From positions 1 through 21,682 of the IMG/VR virus record IMGVR_UViG_3300048444_000077: a DNA stretch of 21,682 bases; one strand, 5' to 3'. The translations under genes and the position numbers were made by a program. The notes below the pieces were generated by a model that saw nothing but the letters and a program-made list of their open reading frames with translations, was not told the origin of the DNA and searched no databases. Of the stretch, positions 6,720 through 12,411 are shown one piece after another (the first letter of the stretch is position 1; the number at the start of each line of letters is the position of its first letter). Source of the stretch: a virus.

Positions 6720-7592
6720 ATGAAGACCTTTAATCAGCACTATCTCGAAGAACGAGAACTCCAAGAACATGGTGAGATTCTATTAGAGAAACTCATCACA
6801 TTCGGTGGGAAGGCGTATCCTAACTTTGGTAACGTAGTTATCATGGCAGGTGGTGCTGGTTCGGGTAAGGGATTTGTTCTTTCTAATTTGGTTGGTCTTG
6901 AAGGCAAAGTCATGGATGTCGATGCACTCAAGACAGCAGCTTCTAAATCTAAACTAATTCAAAAACGTGTTAAGGATAAGACTGGAATGGACATAGATGC
7001 CATTGCATCTGATCTAAAGAATCCAGAAAACGTTGGTAAGTTACATGACATTATCGCAAACGTTTTGCAGATCGACTCACGTAAACAAAAAGTATTAATG
7101 ACTGGTATTTTGGCGGCACCCGCTGATCGTAAACCTAATCTTATTTTCGATACAACACTCAAAGATATCACTAAGTTAGGAAACCTGTCACGTCAATTGA
7201 CTAACGTTGGTTACGATAAAAAGAATATCCACATCGTGTGGGTGGTAAACGATATCGAAATCGCTAAGGCGCAAAATCTGACTCGTAGTCGTACAGTACC
7301 AGCAGAAATCCTAGTCAACACACACCGTGGTGCATCACAGACTATGGGTGATATCTTGAATATGGGTAAAACCCTAAAGAGATATATGGATGGGGATATT
7401 GTGTTCGCATTCAATAAAGTCGGTGTTGACTCCGCATTGAAGGTGTCTGGTAAGGGAGGATCGTTCCTAGATGATGCAAAATACTTCTACGTCAAACGTC
7501 AAGGTAAACTACCTACTCCAGTTGCAAAACTAGAAAAGGATATCAAATCAAAGATATCCTCTTACGTTCCTAAAGCAGTTACTTGGGCTTAA
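6720..7592 (+). CDS. P-loop kinase, zeta-toxin-like, with internal-protein-like N terminus
   Basis: The 290-residue protein has a clear Walker A loop, GGAGSGKG (residues 44-51), after a hydrophobic strand NVVIMA. VMDVDALK (about 64-71) supplies an acidic residue typical of zeta-toxin or polynucleotide-kinase-type enzymes. A later strand NLIFDTTLKD and a basic lid-like LTRSRTVP segment complete the kinase fold. The first residues, MKTFNQHYLEER, resemble the capsid-targeting sequence of T4 internal proteins (about MKTYQEFI-x-EA) and contain a possible prohead-protease site L-x-E at 9-11. The gene has its own late promoter, consistent with a virion-associated product. The substrate is unknown. 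Confidence 0.75.
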   Translation: MKTFNQHYLEERELQEHGEILLEKLITFGGKAYPNFGNVVIMAGGAGSGKGFVLSNLVGLEGKVMDVDALKTAASKSKLIQKRVKDKTGMDIDAIASDLKNPENVGKLHDIIANVLQIDSRKQKVLMTGILAAPADRKPNLIFDTTLKDITKLGNLSRQLTNVGYDKKNIHIVWVVNDIEIAKAQNLTRSRTVPAEILVNTHRGASQTMGDILNMGKTLKRYMDGDIVFAFNKVGVDSALKVSGKGGSFLDDAKYFYVKRQGKLPTPVAKLEKDIKSKISSYVPKAVTWA

Positions 7593-8530
7593 TCCGTTTC
7601 CTGTTCGTCTACAGGTAATTCTTCAGAAGAATAAACTTTAATTTGACGCTTCAAAAAACCGTACTCTTCTGGACGACTAGCGTTACGTGTCTCTTTATCC
7701 CATATCGCTCTGGTGGTAATTACTTCACCAATATTTCCTGTAACATCAATCCTGTGTTTTCTCTGACTACGGAAGAATCTCATACCATCGTCTAGATCGT
7801 AATTGTTCCACAGATCAACATACTCAACATTCGATGTACAGTATTTTGCGAAGTGATGTTTAATCTGATCTAGAACAAATGATTGTGAACCATCATGCAT
7901 AGGAATACCAGCGAATACAACTGCATCAAACTTTTCTGCACTTGTAGCACGATCTTTCATTTTCCAATCAAACGGTGTACCGTGTTTATATTGGCGGTTG
8001 CATGTTTCCATCGTATCTGCAACTTTAAATTTGTTGTATAGGTAATGTAGTAGACCACGATGACGAGACTCTGGTGGACGTGCGATAGTTACCTTTGGTG
8101 CATAACCCCATTGTTTCATGAAGATAGGGATAAACTGTAATATGATATTAATATCTGGGTAAAAATTCTGATGATATCTTTCGGGAGGAAATGGTTGATA
8201 CATTCTTGTATTTGGATTACTCTTTGCCTTTTCCAAGTACCAGTGATACTGACCAGAGTTGAAGTGACCAACAAATAGAATGTTTTTATATCCACGAGAT
8301 GTTAGGAAGTTACAGTAGAGAGGCGCACGGTTCATTGCTTCAGCAACCATATGCACTTCTTCGTTTTTATATTTAAGAACTATTTCATTCTGCTTGATAG
8401 AATTTACTAGTCTACTGTTGATGAAACGATATGTTTCTAGTTTCTCTTCTTGAGATACATAAGTGATTATTGAATCACCGTGTTGGTCAACGTCACTGAT
8501 TATCGTTTCCTGATCATCTCTGTAAAACAT
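7589..8530 (-). CDS. Conserved phage protein of unknown function
   Basis: The protein is 313 residues and I recognise no family. It has two Rossmann-like strand-turn segments, KNILFVGHFN (about residues 82-91) and FDAVVFAGIP (about 203-212). Between them is a helical section with many aromatic and basic residues. The C-terminal part (about 255-275) has FFRSQRKHRIDVTGNIGEV. The start follows AAAGGG at a spacing near 8 and lies 3 bases after the upstream gene, so the two form an operon read from tandem late promoters. Its stop overlaps that of the convergent kinase gene within a shared TTAA. It may be a late accessory or virion protein. Confidence 0.75.
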   Translation of the reverse strand: MFYRDDQETIISDVDQHGDSIITYVSQEEKLETYRFINSRLVNSIKQNEIVLKYKNEEVHMVAEAMNRAPLYCNFLTSRGYKNILFVGHFNSGQYHWYLEKAKSNPNTRMYQPFPPERYHQNFYPDINIILQFIPIFMKQWGYAPKVTIARPPESRHRGLLHYLYNKFKVADTMETCNRQYKHGTPFDWKMKDRATSAEKFDAVVFAGIPMHDGSQSFVLDQIKHHFAKYCTSNVEYVDLWNNYDLDDGMRFFRSQRKHRIDVTGNIGEVITTRAIWDKETRNASRPEEYGFLKRQIKVYSSEELPVDEQETD

Positions 8531-8533
8531 GGG

Positions 8534-8797
8534 TTACCCTTTATAAATTGATTGAATGTGCGTTTCAAACTGTTCAATCTTCTCAGTACGATTAGGCCAT
8601 AGAATATACTCTTTCTCTGGGTTCGCCTTCAGATTGTTCAACAACGGTTGAATCGCATTAAATAGTTTGTCTAGTTTTGCTTGTGTTTCGGACACCGATG
8701 CAGTAGTAGATGCGACTTGTGATTGTGCCTGTTGGACAACCTCTAGTTCGTTCTCATCTACAAGGGTAAAACCGAAATCGAATAGTTCATTACTCAT
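8534..8797 (-). CDS. Conserved small T4-like phage protein with coiled coil
   Basis: The 87-residue protein has a conserved N terminus (MSNELFDFGFTLVDENELE), a central Gln/Ser/Thr-rich coiled-coil helix, then a LLNNLKANPEKEYILWPNR motif and a short C-terminal helix ending IYKG. I recognise this arrangement from other marine T4-like phages, where it is a hypothetical protein with late-type expression. No enzymatic motif is present, so a structural or scaffolding role is plausible but unproven. The predicted late transcription start coincides with the A of its ATG. Confidence 0.8.
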   Translation of the reverse strand: MSNELFDFGFTLVDENELEVVQQAQSQVASTTASVSETQAKLDKLFNAIQPLLNNLKANPEKEYILWPNRTEKIEQFETHIQSIYKG

Positions 8798-8802
8798 AGT
8801 GT

Positions 8803-8810
8803 TATTTATA
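8803..8810 (-). promoter_or_regulatory. Late promoter TATAAATA (proximal)
   Basis: An exact TATAAATA on the minus strand. It ends 5 bases before the ATG at 8797, so T4-type spacing puts the transcript start on that A. Confidence 0.8.
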
Positions 8811-8832
8811 CCTTTTTTCTAGTTACTGCATT

Positions 8833-8840
8833 TATTTATA
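8833..8840 (-). promoter_or_regulatory. Late promoter TATAAATA (distal)
   Basis: A second exact TATAAATA, 30 bases upstream of the first. Its predicted start at 8827 would give a 29-base leader with AAAAAAGG, which is too far from the ATG to be a normal Shine-Dalgarno sequence. Confidence 0.75.
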
Positions 8841-8859
8841 CTTTTTTTATCGTAAACGC

Positions 8860-8888
8860 TTGACATTTGTTGCCACGGTTGTTATAAT
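8860..8888 (+). promoter_or_regulatory. Sigma70-type early promoter
   Basis: TTGACA (8860-8865), 17-base spacer, TATAAT (8883-8888), preceded by the shared AACGC. It drives the small early genes from 8922 and is divergent from the late promoters at 8803-8840. Confidence 0.88.
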
Positions 8889-8921
8889 ACTTGTATTGAA
8901 AATGAGAAGAGAGAGAAAATT

Positions 8922-9254
8922 ATGACGAAATTTAATAAAGAAGACTTCACGTGGGACGGTATGTATCTCATGTATAGAGGTAAACACACCGAGTCTGTGA
9001 ATATGGAGGTCGCAAGTCCTAACTGTCACCCATCTTGGGTTGGTCTACCAAAACCAGAGTTTATCGCAAGATTCAAGTATGGTTACAAACCTTGGAAGGC
9101 GTGGGTTAACTTCCTAGTGAAGAACGTGACCGTTGAGAAGTATCTTGAACTGTCTGACCATCAAAACAAGTTTCATAGTGAGAAGTACGGTTACGAAGTT
9201 AGTGGTTCTCCTGTCTATGCAATGGAAGCCCTTGGTTACAAGGGTAAGAAATAA
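8922..9254 (+). CDS. Conserved small phage protein of unknown function
   Basis: The protein is 110 residues, basic and rich in aromatic residues. The segments FTWDGMYLMYRGKHTE (about residues 9-24), FIARFKYGYKPWKAWVNFL and the C-terminal PVYAMEALGYKGKK look like a compact fold, with no catalytic motif I can name. GAGAGAG lies just upstream of the ATG and the gene is the first after a consensus early promoter, so expression soon after infection is likely. The TAATG junction with the next gene shows coupling. Confidence 0.75.
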   Translation: MTKFNKEDFTWDGMYLMYRGKHTESVNMEVASPNCHPSWVGLPKPEFIARFKYGYKPWKAWVNFLVKNVTVEKYLELSDHQNKFHSEKYGYEVSGSPVYAMEALGYKGKK

Positions 9255-9448
9255 TGGAGTACTTACAAGAGGTCACTGATTGGGGAGACCACAAAGTCCC
9301 CAATCACACTTACATAGTTAATGGTGCTGGACATCTAGCTGGATATATAAAACATGGTACAACCAAAGAAATTATGTTCAAGTCACCAATGAAACAGTGG
9401 TCAAAATCTAGAAGAAAGTTTAAAAAAGTGCTTGACAAAAGTTGTTGA
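9254..9448 (+). CDS. Small conserved phage protein
   Basis: The protein is 64 residues. It has an N-terminal half with strands (HTYIVNGAGHLAGYI, about residues 18-32) and a strongly basic C terminus (KQWSKSRRKFKKVLDK) that could contact nucleic acid. No family is recognised. Translation starts at the TAATG overlap with the preceding gene. A perfect 10-base-pair hairpin lies within its first codons. Its last codons contain the -35 box of the next promoter. Confidence 0.7.
   Translation: MEYLQEVTDWGDHKVPNHTYIVNGAGHLAGYIKHGTTKEIMFKSPMKQWSKSRRKFKKVLDKSC
9277..9306 (+). repeat. Perfect inverted repeat (hairpin) inside a coding region
   Basis: TGATTGGGGA (9277-9286) pairs perfectly with TCCCCAATCA (9297-9306) around a 10-base loop. 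It begins 23 bases after the ATG at 9254. No T-run follows, so it is not a typical terminator. Confidence 0.7.
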
Positions 9449-9460
9449 GTTTGTTATTAT
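9432..9460 (+). promoter_or_regulatory. Sigma70-type early promoter
   Basis: TTGACA (9432-9437), 17-base spacer, TATTAT (9455-9460), preceded by GTGC. The predicted start near 9467 serves the gene at 9488. Confidence 0.8.
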
Positions 9461-9487
9461 AGTATTTTAATGAGAGAGGTATTTGAT

Positions 9488-9901
9488 ATGGCTATAGCGA
9501 AAATTGTGATTGGAACCCAACATAGGGAAAATTATGGAGCCCATGATTGGGACGGTAAGGGTGAAGTACCCCAGTACTGGAAGTACAAGGGTGGATCCAC
9601 TTACGTGGTTGAGTTCGATGTGAACTCGCAGTCCGCAAAGGACATCGTGGCAGAGGTCAAGCCTCTGATCGAATCCTTCTCCAATGGATTTGAGGAGTAC
9701 ATCATTGACTACTCTGTAGTCGATCTCGATGAGACTCCGTGGGAAGAGTGGGAGAACCCATACTTCCTGACAAGGAACTTCTACGGTAATTATATTGCCG
9801 AGAGAGGTCTGTACTACAACGAAGGTGGTACAGAGTCATATGTCATGCTTCCTGAAGGGGAGAGGGCAGAATATCATAGGAACCTGAAGGAGGTTGCGTA
9901 A
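9488..9901 (+). CDS. Conserved phage protein with atypical codon use
   Basis: The protein is 137 residues and acidic. It begins MAIAKIVIGTQHRENYGAHDW and has a central Trp/Glu-rich portion (ETPWEEWENPYF). No family is named with confidence, although similar proteins occur in marine T4-like phages. I start it at ATG 9488 because GAGAGAGG (9472-9479) is 8 bases upstream; ATG 9470 lies almost at the predicted transcription start. Codon use differs from its neighbours: of six Leu codons four are CTG and none is TTA or TTG, and all Arg codons are AGG or AGA. It looks more GC-rich and perhaps recently acquired. Confidence 0.75.
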   Translation: MAIAKIVIGTQHRENYGAHDWDGKGEVPQYWKYKGGSTYVVEFDVNSQSAKDIVAEVKPLIESFSNGFEEYIIDYSVVDLDETPWEEWENPYFLTRNFYGNYIAERGLYYNEGGTESYVMLPEGERAEYHRNLKEVA

Positions 9902-10062
9902 TGTTAGAATTTCTAGCTGGTGTTGTAATGTTTATGGGAGTGGCGTTGTTCAGCGCCCTAATGATTATGGGTAGTTATGCAGCTACCGAGGAATCTTCGT
10001 GGCGTAAACGCAAGATGCGTGAAGGTACTCACGATTACTATGGGAATAAATTAGATGAGTAA
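9901..10062 (+). CDS. Tiny membrane protein (53 residues)
   Basis: The ATG at 9901 overlaps the preceding TAA as TAATG, and the frame runs 53 codons to a TAA at 10060-10062. Residues about 2-28 form one hydrophobic membrane segment (LAGVVMFMGVALFSALMIMG). The rest is charged (SSWRKRKMREGTHDYYGNK). The positive-inside rule suggests the C terminus lies in the cytoplasm. Its stop region overlaps the next ATG at 10055. The coupling on both sides and the sensible composition support a real gene. The function is unknown. Confidence 0.65.
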   Translation: MLEFLAGVVMFMGVALFSALMIMGSYAATEESSWRKRKMREGTHDYYGNKLDE

Positions 10063-10330
10063 TTTTGAAATCAAAGGTGGTACGACCATCGTAAAGTATG
10101 ATATGCCAGAACAAAACGGTTATCAACTTGTTTATCAGTTTGATAATGGTTATGGTGCTTCTGTAGTCAAACATGACTTTTCTTACGGTGGTAAGAATGG
10201 TCAGTACGAAGTTGCGGTGCTTGACAACGAAGGCGTTTTGTGTTATGATACACCCATAACTAGTGATGTGATTGGTTATCTAACCACGTCTGAGGTTGAC
10301 AAGATTCTTGTTAACATCTCACATCTATGA
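10055..10330 (+). CDS. Small conserved phage protein, beta-rich
   Basis: The protein is 91 residues and mostly beta strands by composition: FEIKGGTTIVKYD, YQLVYQFDNGYGASVV and QYEVAVLDNEGVLCYD. A C-terminal helix follows (LTTSEVDKILVNI). No family is recognised. It overlaps the preceding tiny membrane-protein gene by 8 bases and the next tiny gene in an ATGA. A sequence resembling the local early promoters lies inside its coding region at 10221-10249. Confidence 0.75.
   Translation: MSNFEIKGGTTIVKYDMPEQNGYQLVYQFDNGYGASVVKHDFSYGGKNGQYEVAVLDNEGVLCYDTPITSDVIGYLTTSEVDKILVNISHL
10221..10249 (+). promoter_or_regulatory. Possible intragenic early promoter
   Basis: TTGACA (10221-10226), 17-base spacer, TATGAT (10244-10249), preceded by GGTGC as at other promoters here. 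It could supply the tiny genes from 10327 on. It lies inside a gene, so it may be chance. Confidence 0.45.
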
Positions 10331-10479
10331 GTTTGTTTAAAAAGTATAAGGAAGTATGCCAAAGACACTGGAAGGAAATTCTGGTCTTGGCATTTTCCTT
10401 CCATTTCATAATGGATTGGTTTATTTTCTTACTAGGTGCTTTGGTAGGATATCATTTAGGAGACGGACATTGTCATTGA
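10327..10479 (+). CDS. Tiny membrane protein (50 residues)
   Basis: The ATG at 10327 overlaps the preceding TGA as ATGA, and the frame closes at 10477-10479. The sequence begins with a basic amphipathic stretch (SLFKKYKEVCQRHWKE). A hydrophobic helix follows (about residues 18-41, including FIFLLGALVG), and the tail ends HLGDGHCH, a possible metal-binding cluster of His and Cys. Gene coupling and hydrophobic design support a real product. The function is unknown. Confidence 0.6.
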   Translation: MSLFKKYKEVCQRHWKEILVLAFSFHFIMDWFIFLLGALVGYHLGDGHCH

Positions 10480-10634
10480 ACAAAGATCAGATCATACAAC
10501 TACTCAAGGACAAAATCCAAGAGTACACTGAGAAGGCCGTCAGTTCAAAAGATAGTTCGTTGTTGTACACCTATGCAATTATTCAAAGTGAGTTAAGTGG
10601 TATTGTAAGGGAGATAGAGGAGAATGAAGAATAA
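10470..10634 (+). CDS. Small helical phage protein, TTG start
   Basis: The frame is open well upstream, but the part that looks like protein is about 54 residues (SLNKDQIIQLLKDKIQEY onward), with two amphipathic helices ending REIEENEE. No ATG lies at the right place. TTG 10470 has AGGAG at 10458-10462, spacing 7, so I take it as the start. A longer ATG-initiated frame from 10356 would place a basic, Gly/Phe-rich N terminus over the preceding tiny gene and seems unlikely. The function is unknown. Confidence 0.6.
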   Translation: MSLNKDQIIQLLKDKIQEYTEKAVSSKDSSLLYTYAIIQSELSGIVREIEENEE

Positions 10635-10776
10635 AAGATTACATTGGGAACTTCATAAGAAACGCAAGAAGAATCCTGTTGCGAAGAATCTTAACACCTT
10701 CAATAAACCAGCAACTCACAAAGACAAAAAGAAAGAGTCAAAGAAAACAGGAGACTATCTAGATGATTCACGTTAG
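10624..10776 (+). CDS. Tiny very basic phage protein (50 residues)
   Basis: From ATG 10624 to TAG 10774-10776 the frame encodes 50 residues, about 17 of them Lys or Arg. The core KKNPVAKNLNTFNKPATHKD matches a pattern I recall in tiny proteins of cyanophages and other marine T4-like phages, where (K/R)NPVAK is followed by FN(K/R) and KD(K/R)KK. Nucleic-acid binding is plausible from charge alone. It overlaps the preceding gene by 11 bases and the following gene by 14 bases. Confidence 0.7.
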   Translation: MKNKRLHWELHKKRKKNPVAKNLNTFNKPATHKDKKKESKKTGDYLDDSR

Positions 10777-11056
10777 TATGAGGCACACGTCTACTGGACG
10801 TAAGAAGAAAACTAACTACTGGACTAAACCAAAGAAGAAAGTGTCTGAGTTCAAACCCTACGTTGCGCCTGATACCTTCAGACGTTCAACTCCAGATTAC
10901 CCGAGCGCAGATTCCATATCTCACGGATCTACTGGCGGTACACTTACAAGTCAAGAGAAAAAGGATATATCATCTAATTATACTATTGCACCTGCTTATA
11001 ACAAAGGTGCATATCAAGTCATTGGGCCAAAAAATATTAAAGATATTGGAAAATAA
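10763..11056 (+). CDS. Conserved small basic phage protein
   Basis: The protein is 97 residues. The start MIHVSMRHTSTGRKKKTNYW followed by KPKKKVSEFKPYVAP and a YPSADS segment (about residues 46-51) closely matches in style a protein found widely in T4-like cyanophages (VSMRHTSTGRKKK...). The C-terminal half is low in charge and likely disordered. No function is known. ATG 10763 is preceded by GGAG at 10750-10753, spacing 9. The next consensus promoter follows directly after its stop. Confidence 0.8.
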   Translation: MIHVSMRHTSTGRKKKTNYWTKPKKKVSEFKPYVAPDTFRRSTPDYPSADSISHGSTGGTLTSQEKKDISSNYTIAPAYNKGAYQVIGPKNIKDIGK

Positions 11057-11059
11057 CGC

Positions 11060-11088
11060 TTGACAAGTGTTGTGTAATGTCGTATAAT
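11060..11088 (+). promoter_or_regulatory. Sigma70-type early promoter
   Basis: TTGACA (11060-11065), 17-base spacer, TATAAT (11083-11088), preceded by AACGC. The transcript would start near 11095 and enter the metalloprotease-like gene. Confidence 0.88.
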
Positions 11089-11116
11089 GGCATCATAAAT
11101 TAAAGAGAGATTGTTT

Positions 11117-11524
11117 ATGTACTTCGTATCAGGTCGTCACGCAAAGAAAGATTTAGTAGATCAATACATACGTAACTTGATGAAACAATTAAACATCCAT
11201 CGATTCACCAAACGTGAGTTGATGATCGAATTCAAATCTGTCTTAGAAGATGAAGCTGACGGATTATGTCTCGGTGATACCAAAGAAGCGGTAATCAGTA
11301 TCGCTACTAAGAATAAGAGTTTCATGAGACAGATGCAGGCAATCGCACACGAGATGGTTCACGCAAGACAATTCTTCCGAGGACAATTGACATGTGATGG
11401 TGGGTTCGCATGGAAAGGTCGCAAAGCAGACGGTTTCCATTATAAGAATCAACCTTGGGAAAAAGAAGCGTACAAACTAGAACGTGAACTTTTCCTAGAC
11501 TGTTTTCCATTTGATGAGTTTTAA
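11117..11524 (+). CDS. HExxH zinc metalloprotease-like protein
   Basis: The protein is 135 residues. The zincin signature is clear as IAHEMVHARQFF, with HEMVH at residues 78-82. A preceding strand and edge (AVISIATKNKSFMRQMQ) and a downstream segment PWEKEAYKLERELF, whose Glu could be the third zinc ligand, fit a minimal SprT-like or gluzincin domain. Whether it cleaves a host or phage protein is unknown. Expression from a consensus early promoter suggests a takeover role. ATG 11117 is preferred over TTG 11111 because AGAGAG (11104-11109) lies 7 bases before it. Confidence 0.78.
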   Translation: MYFVSGRHAKKDLVDQYIRNLMKQLNIHRFTKRELMIEFKSVLEDEADGLCLGDTKEAVISIATKNKSFMRQMQAIAHEMVHARQFFRGQLTCDGGFAWKGRKADGFHYKNQPWEKEAYKLERELFLDCFPFDEF

Positions 11525-11548
11525 TTGAGAAGTTTAATAAGGAGAGAT

Positions 11549-11764
11549 ATGAAAAAGATAAATAAAGTTCAACGATACGCCATGATCAAGGCAGCTGCTG
11601 AAAAGATTCAGAAAAAAAAGTTGTTAGATCGTGAGGTTGATAAACAAGTGGCACAAATCGAGAAATACGATGACATGTCATTGATACACTGGAGTGATGC
11701 TTCTGACTATGCGAAGGCACACTACGGTTCTATTTTAGATAACACTCGCATAGGGGAAATGTAA
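11549..11764 (+). CDS. Small basic helical phage protein
   Basis: The protein is 71 residues. It has a basic helix (KKINKVQRYAMIKAAAEKIQ, residues 2-21) and a C-terminal part with SLIHWSDASDYAKAHYG. No family is recognised. The start is ATG 11549 with AAGGAG at 11539-11544, spacing 4; a longer TTG form from 11525 would include the Shine-Dalgarno sequence itself. It follows the protease-like gene by 24 bases and precedes the next gene by 2, so it belongs to the same operon. Confidence 0.75.
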   Translation: MKKINKVQRYAMIKAAAEKIQKKKLLDREVDKQVAQIEKYDDMSLIHWSDASDYAKAHYGSILDNTRIGEM

Positions 11765-11766
11765 TT

Positions 11767-12123
11767 ATGGCTACAACTAAAACTAAGGTTCGTGCAACTA
11801 AAGGCGATAGTACTAAACCGTTGAAAGGTCAACCCGAAGAAAAAGGTTTCGGGCAACCACGTAAGTTTGTGGATCTTCCAGAGATCTCAACTGACGAAGC
11901 GGAAGCGGTAACTGTCGAGATGTTGCGTGATGTTTATGTAGATACTATCCGTTATTACTTAGATCGTAAAGACGGAAAGGTAGGTGAAGATACTGTTAAT
12001 AAACAGGAATCCGAATCGATAGAAGGATTGTTAAAATCTTTCGAACAGGTGATCGTTTGGTTTGATCAATCAGACCAATGGTTAAAAGACTTGCATTCTG
12101 GCAAGTTAGATAATTCTAAATAA
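11767..12123 (+). CDS. Conserved phage protein of unknown function
   Basis: The protein is 118 residues. About 35 residues at the N terminus are basic, Lys/Thr-rich and probably disordered (ATTKTKVRATKGDSTKP). An acidic helical domain follows, from about residue 43 (EAEAVTVEMLRDVYVDTIRYYL), including SIEGLLKSFEQVIVWF and a C-terminal WLKDLHSGKL. No known family is recognised. It starts 2 bases after the previous stop and is in the same early operon. Confidence 0.72.
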   Translation: MATTKTKVRATKGDSTKPLKGQPEEKGFGQPRKFVDLPEISTDEAEAVTVEMLRDVYVDTIRYYLDRKDGKVGEDTVNKQESESIEGLLKSFEQVIVWFDQSDQWLKDLHSGKLDNSK

Positions 12124-12138
12124 GTGAGGTACTATATT

Positions 12139-12408
12139 ATGAATGATACGCAACTACCAAGTAAGGACACGGTTCTTATTGCATTGCGAAATGGACAAGT
12201 TGATCTATCGTTTACGAAAGTGAAGGATGGAGAAGTTCGTCAAATGAAAGCGACACTGGTATCCGATTTGATACCAGAGGACAAACGTCCTAAGTCAGAC
12301 AAAGAACCTAACAACCATGAGGTTGCATGTAGGGTGTTTGATTTAAGTCTACAGGAATGGAGATCGTTCCGTTATGATTCATTACTAACATTCAATCCAA
12401 TCGGGTAA
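12139..12408 (+). CDS. SH3-fold phage protein (DUF2693-like)
   Basis: The protein is 89 residues. The pattern of a hydrophobic strand VDLSFTKVKDGEVRQMKATL (two strands, about residues 21-40), a short Pro-rich loop with many Lys, then ACRVFDLSLQEWRSFRYDSL (about 64-83) matches phage proteins annotated as SH3 beta-barrel or DUF2693. The hallmark is W-R-S-F-R-x-D in the last strand. The role in the phage is unknown. The start is ATG 12139; GTG 12124 in frame would include GTGAGG, which is better read as its Shine-Dalgarno sequence. Confidence 0.78.
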   Translation: MNDTQLPSKDTVLIALRNGQVDLSFTKVKDGEVRQMKATLVSDLIPEDKRPKSDKEPNNHEVACRVFDLSLQEWRSFRYDSLLTFNPIG

Positions 12409-12411
12409 GAT

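Noticed and set aside
9277-9306. Hairpin considered as a rho-independent terminator
   Set aside because: No T-run follows and it lies inside a coding region, so it is listed as an inverted repeat instead.
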